Assembly: GCA_947624645.1 (NCBI GenBank)
Contig: CANQLG010000007.1
Coordinates: forward strand, 1 to 64,000
Direction: 5' to 3'
Source of the DNA: Candidatus Gastranaerophilales bacterium
GTDB taxonomy: Bacteria; Cyanobacteriota; Vampirovibrionia; Gastranaerophilales; Gastranaerophilaceae
Length of the DNA stretch: 64,000 nucleotides
Shown here: piece after piece, positions 54,046 to 63,874 of the stretch
Layout: each line of letters opens with the position of its first letter
Numbering within the stretch: the first letter of the stretch is position 1
Position numbers and translations under genes: made by a program
Notes under the pieces: generated by a model
What the model was told of the DNA's origin: nothing
Databases searched by the model: none
What the model saw: only the letters and a program-made list of their open reading frames with translations

Positions 54046-54261
54046 ATGTATAATGAATCCCCAATCAAAGTAAATGAACGTGAATTAAAAGTGTTGGAAA
54101 TGCTTAGAGACGGAAAAACAAACCCTGAAATAGCAAGAGAAGTTCAGGTAAGCGTTCATACAGTGAAAGCTAACTTATCAAAATTATTTTTTAAATTAGG
54201 TGTCAAAGACAGAACTCAAGCAGTAATTAAAGCTATTAAAGAAAATATCATTGAGATTTAA
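54046..54261 (+). CDS. Single-domain LuxR-type HTH regulator
   Basis: 71 aa comprising only the DNA-binding domain: VNERELKVLEMLRDGKTNPE then IAREVQVSVHTVKANLSKLF and KLGVKDRTQAVIKA, the GerE/LuxR_C pattern. No receiver domain. I choose ATG 54046, seven bases from AGGAG; ATG 54040 is too close. Resembles Bacillus GerE in size. It may regulate neighbouring surface genes; targets unknown. Confidence 0.85.
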   Translation: MYNESPIKVNERELKVLEMLRDGKTNPEIAREVQVSVHTVKANLSKLFFKLGVKDRTQAVIKAIKENIIEI

Positions 54262-54307
54262 TTCTTATGTGGTAAAATTTACTTGTATACATACAAGGAT
54301 TTATATT

Positions 54308-55678
54308 TTGTTTGAAAAATTTACGGAAAAAGCAATAGATATAGTTAAATCTGCTCAAATATACGCAATAGAAAATAATCAGGAAAAAATTTATCCCGAA
54401 CATTTGCTTCTTGCGCTTCTAGATGACAACAGCAGTATAATAGTTAAAACTTTTTCCGTTTATAAAATAGAAATCAGTGAAATAAAAGAAGAAATCAAAA
54501 AATTGTTAAAACAAAAATCTACTGATAAAGTAGTAGAATTTGTCAGCTTTTCAGAGTCTTCTAAAGAAATATTTTTAAGAACGTTAGATATAGCAAAAAT
54601 TTTGGGTAACGTTTATATAAAACCCGAACACCTTTTCTTGGCAATATGGGATTATCCGAAATTAGAATTAACCGAAATCCTAAAACAAAAAGGTCTTGAT
54701 ATGGATAAGATAAAAACAATGCTTTATAATGTCTTGTCCGCAAATAAACATAAAAAGGTAAAACACCCTGAAAGTATTGAAAAAAGAAGACGGGTTGACA
54801 GAAGTGAAAGTATTTTTTCGCTTATAGAAAGTTCGGACAGCTCAAAAATCTTTGATAGAGCAATAGCAAAACTTTCAACTTCAAACTATGAAATATTAGG
54901 TACCGAACAAATAATGCAATCTATATTGGAAGATGAAAATTCTGAGCTTGTAAAAATATTGAAAAATTTTGGCGTGACCGCTCAAACCTTTGCTGATAAA
55001 CTCAAAGAAATTTCTTCCAGAAAAGCCGAGTTTGAGGATAAACAAATAATATTTACTCCCAATGCCCTGAAAACAATTATAAACGCAATAGATATTGTAA
55101 GAGAAGAGGGGAATGCTTCAATTTTACCCGAGCATATAATTCTGGGAATATTGAAGTCAAAAAAAGGAATTGCTTACAATATATTGAAAGAATTGAATGT
55201 AAACGAATTTTTGCTTGAAGAAAAAATAATGCAGCCCATAGAAAGACAAGTAAATGAAACTTTATATATAATGAGGCTCGCTAAACAGGAAGCAAGAAGA
55301 ATAGGCAATAATACGGTCGGAAGTGAATTAATACTGTTGGGTATTGTTCTTGAAGCAAACAGTATAGCTGCGTCAGTCCTGAGAGATTTAGGCGTAATAG
55401 TTAAAGATGCAAGAGAAGTTATAGAAGAATTAATCGGCGTTAATGAAGATTATACCGCAAGTGAAATAACTTTCAGCCAAAGAGCAAAATTGATACTGGA
55501 AGATGCTTGGAATATAGCTAAAAGTCAAAATAAAACCAGAACGACTGCTGATGATTTGTTAATTGCTATATGTAATCAGCCCGATTCTGTTGCGATGAAA
55601 GCTTTAAGCAGGTTAGGAGCAGATGCGCTTGAAATCAGACAGGGAATTAAAAACAGAATTGAACAATACACAATTTGA
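54308..55678 (+). CDS. Clp N-domain repeat protein without ATPase
   Basis: 456 aa from TTG 54308 (AAGGA eight bases upstream). It is composed of six Clp_N half-repeats: FTEKAIDIVKSAQIYAIENN with YPEHLLLALLDD; FSESSKEIFLRTLDIAKIL with KPEHLFLAIWD; one diverged half (LGTEQIMQSILED); FTPNALKTIINAIDIVREEG with LPEHIILGILKS; RLAKQEARRIGNN with GSELILLGIVLE; FSQRAKLILEDAWNIAKSQN. ClpC/ClpA have one pair followed by AAA+ modules; here there are three pairs and no Walker motif. Likely an adaptor or decoy for Clp. Overlaps the U32 gene. Confidence 0.85.
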   Translation: MFEKFTEKAIDIVKSAQIYAIENNQEKIYPEHLLLALLDDNSSIIVKTFSVYKIEISEIKEEIKKLLKQKSTDKVVEFVSFSESSKEIFLRTLDIAKILGNVYIKPEHLFLAIWDYPKLELTEILKQKGLDMDKIKTMLYNVLSANKHKKVKHPESIEKRRRVDRSESIFSLIESSDSSKIFDRAIAKLSTSNYEILGTEQIMQSILEDENSELVKILKNFGVTAQTFADKLKEISSRKAEFEDKQIIFTPNALKTIINAIDIVREEGNASILPEHIILGILKSKKGIAYNILKELNVNEFLLEEKIMQPIERQVNETLYIMRLAKQEARRIGNNTVGSELILLGIVLEANSIAASVLRDLGVIVKDAREVIEELIGVNEDYTASEITFSQRAKLILEDAWNIAKSQNKTRTTADDLLIAICNQPDSVAMKALSRLGADALEIRQGIKNRIEQYTI

Positions 55679-57464
55679 ACTTCTTGTACCTGCAAATAAT
55701 AAAAATACTGCATTATGTGCCATAAAAGCCGGAGCGGATGCAATATATATCGGCTATTCTAAATATGGTGCAAGAGCTCAAGCAGGTAATACATTGGATG
55801 ATATTGTTGATGTTATTGAATTTGCACACAGTTTTAGGGTAAAAGTTTATATTACAATAAATACAATATTGAAAGATGAAGAGCTAAATCAAGTTGAAAA
55901 GCTTATTTGGAAACTGTATCAACATAAAGCTGACGGGATAATTATACAAGATATGGGGATTTTAGAGCTGAATCTTCCGCCTATACCTTTAATTGCAAGT
56001 ACTCAGTGTCATAATAATACCGTTGAAAAAATAAAATTTTTGGAAAAAACCGGTTTTAAACGTGTAATTTTGCCCCGAGAAATAAGTTTAAAAGAAATCA
56101 AGGAAATAAGTAAAAATACAAATATAGAGTTGGAATGTTTTATACACGGAGCTTTATGTGTATCATACAGCGGTCAATGTTATATGAGTTGTAAAATAGG
56201 CTCAAGAAGTGCAAATAGAGGCGAGTGCGCTCAACCTTGCCGTAAAAAATATTCTCTTAAAGATGCCGACGGTAAGATAATTATAAAAGATAAATATTTA
56301 TTGAGTATGAAAGACCTTAATCTTTCTAATAAGCTTGAGGACTTGATTTTAAACGGTATAACATCTTTTAAAATTGAAGGCAGACTTAAAAATGAAGCTT
56401 ATGTTATTAATACGACAGCTTTTTACAGGAAAAAACTTGATGAGATACTTAAAAAATACGGTTTAAAAAAGTCGTCTCAAGGTATTATAGAATATAGTTT
56501 TGAACCTGATATCCATAAAACTTTTAACAGGGGTTATACTGATTTTTATATAACGGGAGAAAAAAACGACCTTGCAACAATTAATTATACAGGTTCGTCG
56601 GGAGAATATACAGGAAAAGTTAAATCCGTAAAAGAAAAATCTTTTATAATTGACAATGCCGACTTTAATAACGGTGACGGTATATGCTTTTTTAACGCAC
56701 AAAATGAACTAATCGGGACGTATATAAATAAAGTCTGCGGAAGTGAAATTTTCCCATCTTCTATGGATTCAATAAAAAAAGGAACAAAAATATACAGAAA
56801 CTATAATAAAAAATTTGAAGATGAACTGAAAAATTGTGTAATTAAAAGAAAAATTCCCGTAAAATTAAGAATCAGACAAATAAATACGGGGTTAATATTC
56901 TTTCTGGAAGATGAAGAGGGCAATATTGCCGGTTTTATTAGTGAATATGATATCGCTCAAAATAAAGAAAAAGCGTTAGAAACGTTAAACCGGCAATTAT
57001 TAAAAACAGGCGGAAGCGAATTTGTAATTATAAATACAGATATAAAAGTTAAAACTGCTCCTTTTTTTAAGATATCTAAAATTAATGAAATAAGAAGAAT
57101 ATTATGTGACAATTTGCGAAAAATAAGAAATAAAAATTATAATGTACCAAAAAGAAATTCAAAAATTGTTATATGCGAATATCCCCAAAAAGTATTAGAT
57201 TACAGAGCCAACATATACAATAAAAAAGCGGAAATATTCTATAAAAAACGGGGATGCGAAATAAAAGAATATGCATTTGAAACAAGCCCTAAAACAAAAA
57301 AGCATGCCGTATTAATGACATCAAAATACTGTATAAAAAAACAATTAGGACTATGCGGAAATAATCAATATAAAGAACCGTTCGTACTAACAGACGAATG
57401 CAACAAGAATTACCTTGTTGCATTTAGTTGTCTCGACTGTGTTATGAATATTCTATCAGATTAG
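55623..57464 (+). CDS. U32 family peptidase-like protein
   Basis: 613 aa. Begins as the U32 TIM-barrel ELLVPANNKNTALCAIKAGA then ADAIYIGYSKYGARAQAGN, with signature ELECFIHGALCVSYSGQCYM and cysteines in NRGECAQPCRKKY. Late part contains a DUF3656-like domain. Relatives (TrhP, RlhA, YegQ) make 5-hydroxy-uridine/cytidine in RNA rather than cut proteins. ATG 55623 has AGGAG three bases upstream; it overlaps the Clp-N gene by 56 bases, so a later start remains possible. Stop overlaps the convergent gene. Confidence 0.88.
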   Translation: MRLKSDRELKTELNNTQFELLVPANNKNTALCAIKAGADAIYIGYSKYGARAQAGNTLDDIVDVIEFAHSFRVKVYITINTILKDEELNQVEKLIWKLYQHKADGIIIQDMGILELNLPPIPLIASTQCHNNTVEKIKFLEKTGFKRVILPREISLKEIKEISKNTNIELECFIHGALCVSYSGQCYMSCKIGSRSANRGECAQPCRKKYSLKDADGKIIIKDKYLLSMKDLNLSNKLEDLILNGITSFKIEGRLKNEAYVINTTAFYRKKLDEILKKYGLKKSSQGIIEYSFEPDIHKTFNRGYTDFYITGEKNDLATINYTGSSGEYTGKVKSVKEKSFIIDNADFNNGDGICFFNAQNELIGTYINKVCGSEIFPSSMDSIKKGTKIYRNYNKKFEDELKNCVIKRKIPVKLRIRQINTGLIFFLEDEEGNIAGFISEYDIAQNKEKALETLNRQLLKTGGSEFVIINTDIKVKTAPFFKISKINEIRRILCDNLRKIRNKNYNVPKRNSKIVICEYPQKVLDYRANIYNKKAEIFYKKRGCEIKEYAFETSPKTKKHAVLMTSKYCIKKQLGLCGNNQYKEPFVLTDECNKNYLVAFSCLDCVMNILSD

Positions 57465-58045
57465 GATCTTTTTAAAGAAGCATAAGCAGGTTGGTTAGCT
57501 ATTAAGTTAGCGATAGAAGTCATTTGATTTCCGTCATTAACATATAATTTAGATAAGTAGTTTAATCTTTTAACCAATTTTGAATCGCTTTGTTTTAAAG
57601 AAGGATTAACAGAGGTAAAAGCAATCCAGGTATTAACTTCACAATTCCAAGCTCTGACTTCTTCTTCATAGGTTTTTGTATTTTCATGGTGAACGCTTTC
57701 GTGAGCTATTAAGCAAGCGATAGCTTCAACAGGCGCTGTTTTATAATTTGAACTGATTAAAATAACAAGTGTGCCTTCTGATGTTTTAGCAGTAACGGCT
57801 TCACATGTTCCGTAACCCATAACTGCCATATCTCTGAACATAATTCTTATAGGTTTATTTGTAGAATTTTGACCTTTTATAACATTTAAAACTTTGGTGT
57901 TATTCATTGCTTCTAATCTGTTTAAAGCTTCAACTAAAACAGGTTGTTTAGTATTTGCCGAATAATCCGTTGCAAAAGCAACATTAGAAAAGCTCAACAC
58001 AATTAATGCGCTAAAGAGCACAACTATCTTACTCAATAATTTCAT
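57461..58045 (-). CDS. Exported HExxH protein
   Basis: 194 aa from ATG 58045, chosen because MKLLSKIVVLFSALIVLSFS then NVAFA is a good signal peptide; a longer frame to 58123 is not conserved-looking. A HESVHHE motif (about 125-131) follows IACLIAHE, with downstream glutamates (EEEVRAWNCE) able to be a third zinc ligand, as in gluzincins. It has two cysteines. No family name can be given; a small secreted zinc protease is plausible. Confidence 0.65.
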   Translation of the reverse strand: MKLLSKIVVLFSALIVLSFSNVAFATDYSANTKQPVLVEALNRLEAMNNTKVLNVIKGQNSTNKPIRIMFRDMAVMGYGTCEAVTAKTSEGTLVILISSNYKTAPVEAIACLIAHESVHHENTKTYEEEVRAWNCEVNTWIAFTSVNPSLKQSDSKLVKRLNYLSKLYVNDGNQMTSIANLIANQPAYASLKRS

Positions 58046-58264
58046 AACAGGGAATCCTTTAGAACAACTATCTTTTACATTCGCATGAGATTTTATTAAC
58101 CTCACAAAAAAAGATATCGGCATTTAGAAAAAAAACTTTAGTAAAAAGTTCAATTTTTGATGTTTTTTGTAACATTAGTTTACAAAATCAAGCTAAAAGC
58201 CTTTAAAATCAACATTTTTAATTTTAGATATTTTAATGTATAATGAAAAAAGAGGGATAGTTTT

Positions 58265-59584
58265 ATGTATGATATCGGAATAATCGGAGCGGGACCTGCA
58301 GGATATAGTGCGGCAATTAGAGCTGCACAAAAAGGTTTAAAGGTTGTTTTATTTGAAAAAGAATATGTAGGCGGTACATGCCTGAATAAGGGCTGTATAC
58401 CTACTAAAACCGTTTTACATTCCTGTAAAATATTATCCGAATTAAAAAATGCTGAAAAATTCGGTATTAAGGCAGAAAATATTTCTTTTGATTTTGAAAA
58501 AATTTGGCAAAGACAAAAAAAAATATCGGAAAAAATTCGTAATTCTCTTACTAATTTGATAAAAAGTTATGGAATAGAAATCATTAACGAGGAAGCAAAG
58601 GTTGAACATTCGGGGTTAATAAAAACAGATACAAATAATTATCAAGTCAAAAATATTCTTATAGCAATAGGCTCTGAACCCAATAAAATAAAGTTTAATG
58701 GCGAATATGATGAAAATTTTATTTTAACTTCCGATGATATGTTAAATCTGACAAAATTGCCCGAAAGTATATTAATAACAGGCTCGGGGGCAATCGGTAT
58801 TGAATGGGCAAGAATATTGTCGTGTTTAGGGGTAAAAGTTACTATTGTTGAAATGATGGATAAAATCCTGCCGATAGCGGACGATGAAGTATCAGAAAGA
58901 GTTGTAAGACTTTTAAAGAAAAGCAGAATAACTTTTTATACTTCCGCGACGGTAGAAGAAATCAAGGGTAAAACGATAAAACTGTCAAACGGTCAGGCTT
59001 TAGAGGCGGATTGTGTTTTATCAGCAGCAGGAAGAAAAACTCTTAAAGAGTTTGGTGATATAAAAATAGAATCAGGGTTTAAAACAAATAAAGACAATAT
59101 ATATGCCATAGGCGATATAACAAGAGAAAGTATGCTTGCCCATAGTGCAATAAAACAGGCGGAAAATGTTATAGAATATATAATAAACGGAAATGAACCC
59201 AAGTTTGATAAAAATCTTGTCCCATCCGTAATATATGGTTCTCCTGAAATAGCTTGGATAGGTAAAACCGAGCAGGAACTCCAAGGTATGCAGTATAAAA
59301 AATCATTATTCCCGATTTCGGCTTTAGGTAAAGCTTTTGCAGAAGATAAAATTGATGGTTTTATAAAAATACTGGCAACAGATGATGAAATTTTGGGTGC
59401 TCATATTATTTCCGAAGAAGCAAGTGCATTAATTCAACAAATCGCAATTGCCATGGCAAATAAATTAAGTCCTAAAAATCTGCAAAAAGTCATATATGCT
59501 CATCCGACGTATTCTGAAGGTATATCTGAAAGTATTTTAGCTCTTGATAATATGGCTTTAAATATACCTCCAAAAATAGTATAA
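58265..59584 (+). CDS. lpd: Dihydrolipoyl dehydrogenase
   Basis: 439-aa FAD-dependent disulfide reductase. FAD-binding GAGPAGYSAAIRAAQKG, redox-active pair in GGTCLNKGCIPTK, NAD site GSGAIGIEWARIL, and catalytic His-Glu in AHPTYSEGISES are visible. Slightly shorter than usual (about 460). It reoxidises lipoamide of 2-oxo acid dehydrogenases or the glycine cleavage system; none are adjacent. AGAGGGATAG precedes the ATG, and TATAAT at 58239-58244 may be its -10. Confidence 0.92.
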   Translation: MYDIGIIGAGPAGYSAAIRAAQKGLKVVLFEKEYVGGTCLNKGCIPTKTVLHSCKILSELKNAEKFGIKAENISFDFEKIWQRQKKISEKIRNSLTNLIKSYGIEIINEEAKVEHSGLIKTDTNNYQVKNILIAIGSEPNKIKFNGEYDENFILTSDDMLNLTKLPESILITGSGAIGIEWARILSCLGVKVTIVEMMDKILPIADDEVSERVVRLLKKSRITFYTSATVEEIKGKTIKLSNGQALEADCVLSAAGRKTLKEFGDIKIESGFKTNKDNIYAIGDITRESMLAHSAIKQAENVIEYIINGNEPKFDKNLVPSVIYGSPEIAWIGKTEQELQGMQYKKSLFPISALGKAFAEDKIDGFIKILATDDEILGAHIISEEASALIQQIAIAMANKLSPKNLQKVIYAHPTYSEGISESILALDNMALNIPPKIV

Positions 59585-59598
59585 ATCAGCAGATGATA

Positions 59599-60501
59599 TT
59601 AATTATTTTTTGCCTGAAATTTTGATGCAAAGTGGTCTTTTAATTTTACTGCACTAAATGCTGCAACCCCAAGCGTAATAGCTGTACCTAAATAAGATAC
59701 ATAGCCACCTATATTAGTTTTTAATACTTTTTTAGCAAGTTCTTTCGGCAAATTAGAGTTAGCCCATTTGCACCCTCTGATAGAGGCCATGCCTTCTTCT
59801 AAAAGCATAGGCATCATTGCAGCAAATGCTAATTTACCTGCATTGTTCCTTACTGCATTTTTAGCTTTTTGACCTTTTGTTAGTTCTTGACCGTCTTTAG
59901 CTTCTGCATTGTTTGTATAAGCACCGAATAGAGCTAATCCCATTGCAAGTGCTATTCCCGGCATTCTTATACCTTGCATAAATTTCCAAAATTTAGAATT
60001 ATTATAATTTATTGCATGCCCTATTTCATGAAAAACAGCAGTGGGCAGCTTATCTTTATTTATAAGAATAGAATTTTTATTATATAATATATTACCCAGC
60101 CCAATTTCTATTGGTTTATTTATGAAAGCGGCATTATTTCCGGCTGCAACTGATGCTATCGGATGTATATATTCCATGACTTTACCAAGAGCCCCTGGTA
60201 AATTAAATCCGGCTGATTTTACATTTTCAATTACAACACCTTTTTCTGAAAGTCCTCTTGAAGTTATGAATTTTTCAGCAGAAGCCATAATTTGATTGAT
60301 TTGGTCTGGATTTAATTTTTTATTGGAAGAAATCATAGTTTTTAAAGCCACACCCGCAACCGGTAAACCCATAGCGGTTTGAATTACACTTGAACCTGTG
60401 GCAGCAGCGGTTGAAGCCAAAAACACACCCTTTTTCTTCTTGCTTTCTGCCTTTTTAATTTGCATATTATTTACTGCTCCGGTTCTGTTAATTGAAACCA
60501 T
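59599..60501 (-). CDS. Membrane protein with HEIGH zinc-metallopeptidase motif
   Basis: 300 aa from ATG 60501. HEIGH (in AVFHEIGHAINYNN, near residue 155) is the HExxH zinc motif; LLEEGMASIRG about 85 residues on may supply the third ligand. Hydrophobic segments lie at about 32-50, 178-195 and 268-285, so it is a membrane-embedded or anchored peptidase of unrecognised family, perhaps M48-like. Small positively charged N-terminus with no signal peptide. Standalone gene, convergent with lpd. Confidence 0.65.
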   Translation of the reverse strand: MVSINRTGAVNNMQIKKAESKKKKGVFLASTAAATGSSVIQTAMGLPVAGVALKTMISSNKKLNPDQINQIMASAEKFITSRGLSEKGVVIENVKSAGFNLPGALGKVMEYIHPIASVAAGNNAAFINKPIEIGLGNILYNKNSILINKDKLPTAVFHEIGHAINYNNSKFWKFMQGIRMPGIALAMGLALFGAYTNNAEAKDGQELTKGQKAKNAVRNNAGKLAFAAMMPMLLEEGMASIRGCKWANSNLPKELAKKVLKTNIGGYVSYLGTAITLGVAAFSAVKLKDHFASKFQAKNN

Positions 60502-60593
60502 ACATTTTGCCTTTTTATTTTTTGTATGGTTTACAAAACATATCAATTTTTAGAATTGATTTTTCTTCAATTAGTGTTAACTTTTGTGACAGA

Positions 60594-61004
60594 TTATAAT
60601 ATTTTTTGAAAACTGGTTTTGTTATTTAATTCAATATAGTTATGAAGTTTCTGAATAAGTATCGGTGAAAAATTATAATTGTTGTCGACGGGAATTATTT
60701 TAATAAAAGAATTATAGCCGTCTTGAGCTGATATACAGGCAATAAATTCTTTGGAATATGCCTTAAACAGAACACTTCCTGTTTTAAACTGTATTTCTTC
60801 AATGGAATAATTATTTTCATTAATGGCGGAAAGTAAGAGATATAGCAGATTTTCCGCTGTTGTTTTATAAGACTTAGCAAAATCAAGACTTGACGGAACC
60901 GTTTTGATAGCTGACGCCGCAGGTATAATATTTTCGGCTGAGCTTGCCAAAGGAAATGCTGCTAAAATATATAAAGAAAAAATTGTTGCTGCCAAATATT
61001 TCAT
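60594..61004 (-). CDS. Small exported hypothetical protein
   Basis: 136 aa from ATG 61004. Signal peptide MKYLAATIFSLYILAAFPLA then SSAE. The mature part has a helical region (SYKTTAENLLYLLLSAINEN) and a beta hairpin block (EIQFKTGSVLFKAYSKEFIA). Not recognised. The ATG overlaps the polA stop (ATAATGA), and GGAG from the end of polA serves as its ribosome site, so it is translationally coupled to polA. Confidence 0.65.
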   Translation of the reverse strand: MKYLAATIFSLYILAAFPLASSAENIIPAASAIKTVPSSLDFAKSYKTTAENLLYLLLSAINENNYSIEEIQFKTGSVLFKAYSKEFIACISAQDGYNSFIKIIPVDNNYNFSPILIQKLHNYIELNNKTSFQKIL

Positions 61005-63874
61005 TATATCTCCATCCAAGATTGTCCTTGATATATATCAACCTTTAATGGTACCAAAAACGGCTGATCTAATTCCATTGCATTTTGAACAAGTGATTTT
61101 ACTTTGTCTATTTCAGTATTAATCGTTTCGATAACAAGTTCATCGTGCACTTGTATGATTATTTTAGATTTAATACTATTTTTTGTAAAGTAATCATTTA
61201 ATCTAACCATTGCTAACTTCATAACATCAGCTGCACTGCCTTGTATGGGCGCATTGATAGCAGCTCTTTGCGCCGCTTCTTGTATTTTAGCGTTAGCAGA
61301 TAACAGTCCCGAACTTAAATATCGTTTTCTTCCCCAAAGTGTTTCAACATAACCATGTGCATATGCAAATTTTATTGTTTCATCCATATATTCTTTTATT
61401 CCGGGGTAGGTTTTAAAATAGCGGTCTATAAAATCTTGCGCTTCAAATGGAGATATTCCAAGACTTGAGGCTAATCCGTATCGTGATTGCCCATATACAA
61501 TCCCAAAATTTACTGCTTTTGCTTTGGAACGCATTTCTTTGGTTACTTCATCTAAAGGCACTCCAAAAACCTTGCTTGCGGTTGAACTATGTACATCTTC
61601 ATCCTCACAAAACGCTTCTATTAAATTATCATCTCGTGAAATATGAGCTAATAATCTTAATTCTATTTGAGAATAATCCGCTGAAATTATAACATTTTCT
61701 TTATTTTCAGCTGTAAATGCACCCCTTATTCTGTTTCCTAAAGCAGTTCTTGTCGGGATATTTTGTAAATTGGGATTTGATGATGACAGTCTTCCCGTTG
61801 TTGTAATGGTTTGATTAAAACTTGTGTGGATTCGGTTATCAATCGGGCTTCTTAATTCGGGCAATGTATCAACGTATGTGCTTTTTAGTTTGGCAAGATG
61901 CCTTTGTTCTAATATATCTTTTGCAATTTGGTGTTCTTCCGCTAAAGTTTCCAGTACTTTTGCACTTGTCGAATACCCTGTTTTTGATTTCATACCTTTT
62001 GCTTTTAATTGCATTTTACCGAAAAGAATGTCGCCTACCTGCTTGGGAGAGTTAATATTAAATTGCTCGCCGGCTGCTTCGTATATTTTATTTTCTGTTA
62101 TTTCAAGTTTTTCATTTATTTCTTTTTCTATACCGCTAAGACATTCAACATCTATATGGGCTCCGTTTTCTTCCATCTGCATTAAAACAGCTGATAGCGG
62201 AACTTCAATATTGTATAAAAGGTCAAGCTCTTTTTCATCCAAATTATTTTGCCAATATTTGGTCAATAAAAGGGTTGCAAATGCATCATCACATGCATAT
62301 GAACCTGCATCTTCTATATTAACGGTTTCAATACTGTATGATTTAGTTGAGGTCTTTTTTAAAAGCTCTTCAAATTCAACCATTATATAATTAAGATAGT
62401 CGCTTGCTTGCTGCTTAAGTCCGTGTTTACGTGATGAATCTTTTATATAACTTGCAAGCATTGTATCAAAAATTACGTTTTCAACTTTCATATTGTGGTG
62501 ATTTAGAACGTGACAGTCAAATTTAGCATTTTGCAGCGTTTTGGCTATTAATTTATCTGCAAAAATCGGGGCTAATTTTTCCCTTACCAAATCCAATTCC
62601 AATTGCTGCCCGACTAAATGAAATACAGGTATATAGTACGATTTGACTAAATCGGATTTTGTTTCATCAACTTTTACCCGATTATTCTTAGCACTTATTT
62701 GTTCAGAATAAGCTAAAGAAATTCCGACTAAATCACACTCTAAAGGATTAATTCCCGTTGTTTCAACATCAAGTGAAAATATAGTTTGCTTTTTTAGTTC
62801 TTCTGTTAATTTATCAAGTTTTTCAACGGTATCTACAATAGTTTTTACGTGGTTGTATTCTCTGTGTGAAGTATTGACAAGAATTTCACCTATACCAAGC
62901 CCTAATTGCATTTGACCTTCAGGATTGGTAAATTCTTGAGTTAAACAATTTTCGGTAACATTCGGTTCTAAAGCTCCGATTTTAAACGGCTTTAATATAT
63001 TTTCGGAATTTTTTAAGAAATTATAAAACTGGTTTTTCTTAAAAAACTCAATAACCGCATCATAATTAGGCATTTCAAGTTTTGCGCAGTCAAAATCAAA
63101 GTCTATATCTAAATTGCGCTGAATAGTTGCAAGCTCCTTACTTAATAAAGCAATTTCTTTGCCCTCGGTTAATTTTTTATTTAAGGCTTTTTCTGTTACT
63201 TCATCAATATGTTCATATATTTGTTCAAGTTTATCAAATCTTGAAAGCAGTTTACAGGCAGTTTTTTCGCCAATCCCTTTTATCCCCGGAATATTATCAG
63301 AGGTATCTCCCGATAATCCTTTATAGTCAGTAATTTGATATGGATATACCCCCATCTTATCGAAAACTTTATACCAATTAAATTCAATAAGTTCGCCTTT
63401 CGATGGCATAATAACTTCAATTAAGCCCTCTCTGTCTACTAGTTGGAAAGAATCTCTATCTCCCGTCAATATATATGTTTTATGTTGTTTTTGTTTCGCT
63501 TTTGTTGCTATTGTACCTATAACGTCATCAGCTTCAAATCCTTCTTTTGTTAATATGGGAATATTTAATGCATGTAATCCTTCTATAATTAATGCCAATT
63601 GACTTCTTAGAGTATCGGGCATGCTTTCTCTGTTGGCTTTATATTCGGCATACATCTCTGTCCTGTATGTATGCCTTGATACATCAAATGCAACAGCTAT
63701 TGCATCAGGTTTTATTGTATTATTTTGCAGTAAATCAAACAGTGCTTTGAAAAATCCAAATACAGCCCATGTCGGCTGATTATCAGATGTTTTCATTGCC
63801 GTTCTTTCCAGTGCAAAAAAGTATCTGTAAGCCAATGCGTGTCCGTCTATTAATAAAAAATTCTTATCCTGCAT
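61004..63874 (-). CDS. polA: DNA polymerase I
   Basis: 956-aa repair and Okazaki-processing polymerase. N-terminal 5'-3' exonuclease (LLIDGHALAYRYFFAL; FEADDVIGT; GLSGDTSDNIPGIKGIGEKT, about 1-290). 3'-5' exonuclease-like domain (FSLDVETTGINPLECD; near 355) keeps the DxE of Exo I. The polymerase palm and fingers follow (near 570-956): SADYSQIELRLLAHIS, KAVNFGIVYGQSRYGL, and VHDELVIET. Full length. GGGGA precedes the ATG. A small exported protein gene is coupled to its end. Confidence 0.96.
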   Translation of the reverse strand: MQDKNFLLIDGHALAYRYFFALERTAMKTSDNQPTWAVFGFFKALFDLLQNNTIKPDAIAVAFDVSRHTYRTEMYAEYKANRESMPDTLRSQLALIIEGLHALNIPILTKEGFEADDVIGTIATKAKQKQHKTYILTGDRDSFQLVDREGLIEVIMPSKGELIEFNWYKVFDKMGVYPYQITDYKGLSGDTSDNIPGIKGIGEKTACKLLSRFDKLEQIYEHIDEVTEKALNKKLTEGKEIALLSKELATIQRNLDIDFDFDCAKLEMPNYDAVIEFFKKNQFYNFLKNSENILKPFKIGALEPNVTENCLTQEFTNPEGQMQLGLGIGEILVNTSHREYNHVKTIVDTVEKLDKLTEELKKQTIFSLDVETTGINPLECDLVGISLAYSEQISAKNNRVKVDETKSDLVKSYYIPVFHLVGQQLELDLVREKLAPIFADKLIAKTLQNAKFDCHVLNHHNMKVENVIFDTMLASYIKDSSRKHGLKQQASDYLNYIMVEFEELLKKTSTKSYSIETVNIEDAGSYACDDAFATLLLTKYWQNNLDEKELDLLYNIEVPLSAVLMQMEENGAHIDVECLSGIEKEINEKLEITENKIYEAAGEQFNINSPKQVGDILFGKMQLKAKGMKSKTGYSTSAKVLETLAEEHQIAKDILEQRHLAKLKSTYVDTLPELRSPIDNRIHTSFNQTITTTGRLSSSNPNLQNIPTRTALGNRIRGAFTAENKENVIISADYSQIELRLLAHISRDDNLIEAFCEDEDVHSSTASKVFGVPLDEVTKEMRSKAKAVNFGIVYGQSRYGLASSLGISPFEAQDFIDRYFKTYPGIKEYMDETIKFAYAHGYVETLWGRKRYLSSGLLSANAKIQEAAQRAAINAPIQGSAADVMKLAMVRLNDYFTKNSIKSKIIIQVHDELVIETINTEIDKVKSLVQNAMELDQPFLVPLKVDIYQGQSWMEI

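Noticed and set aside
55653-55661. Alternative TTG start for the U32 gene
   Set aside because: No ribosome site at proper spacing; ATG 55623 with AGGAG is better even though it overlaps the Clp-N gene more.
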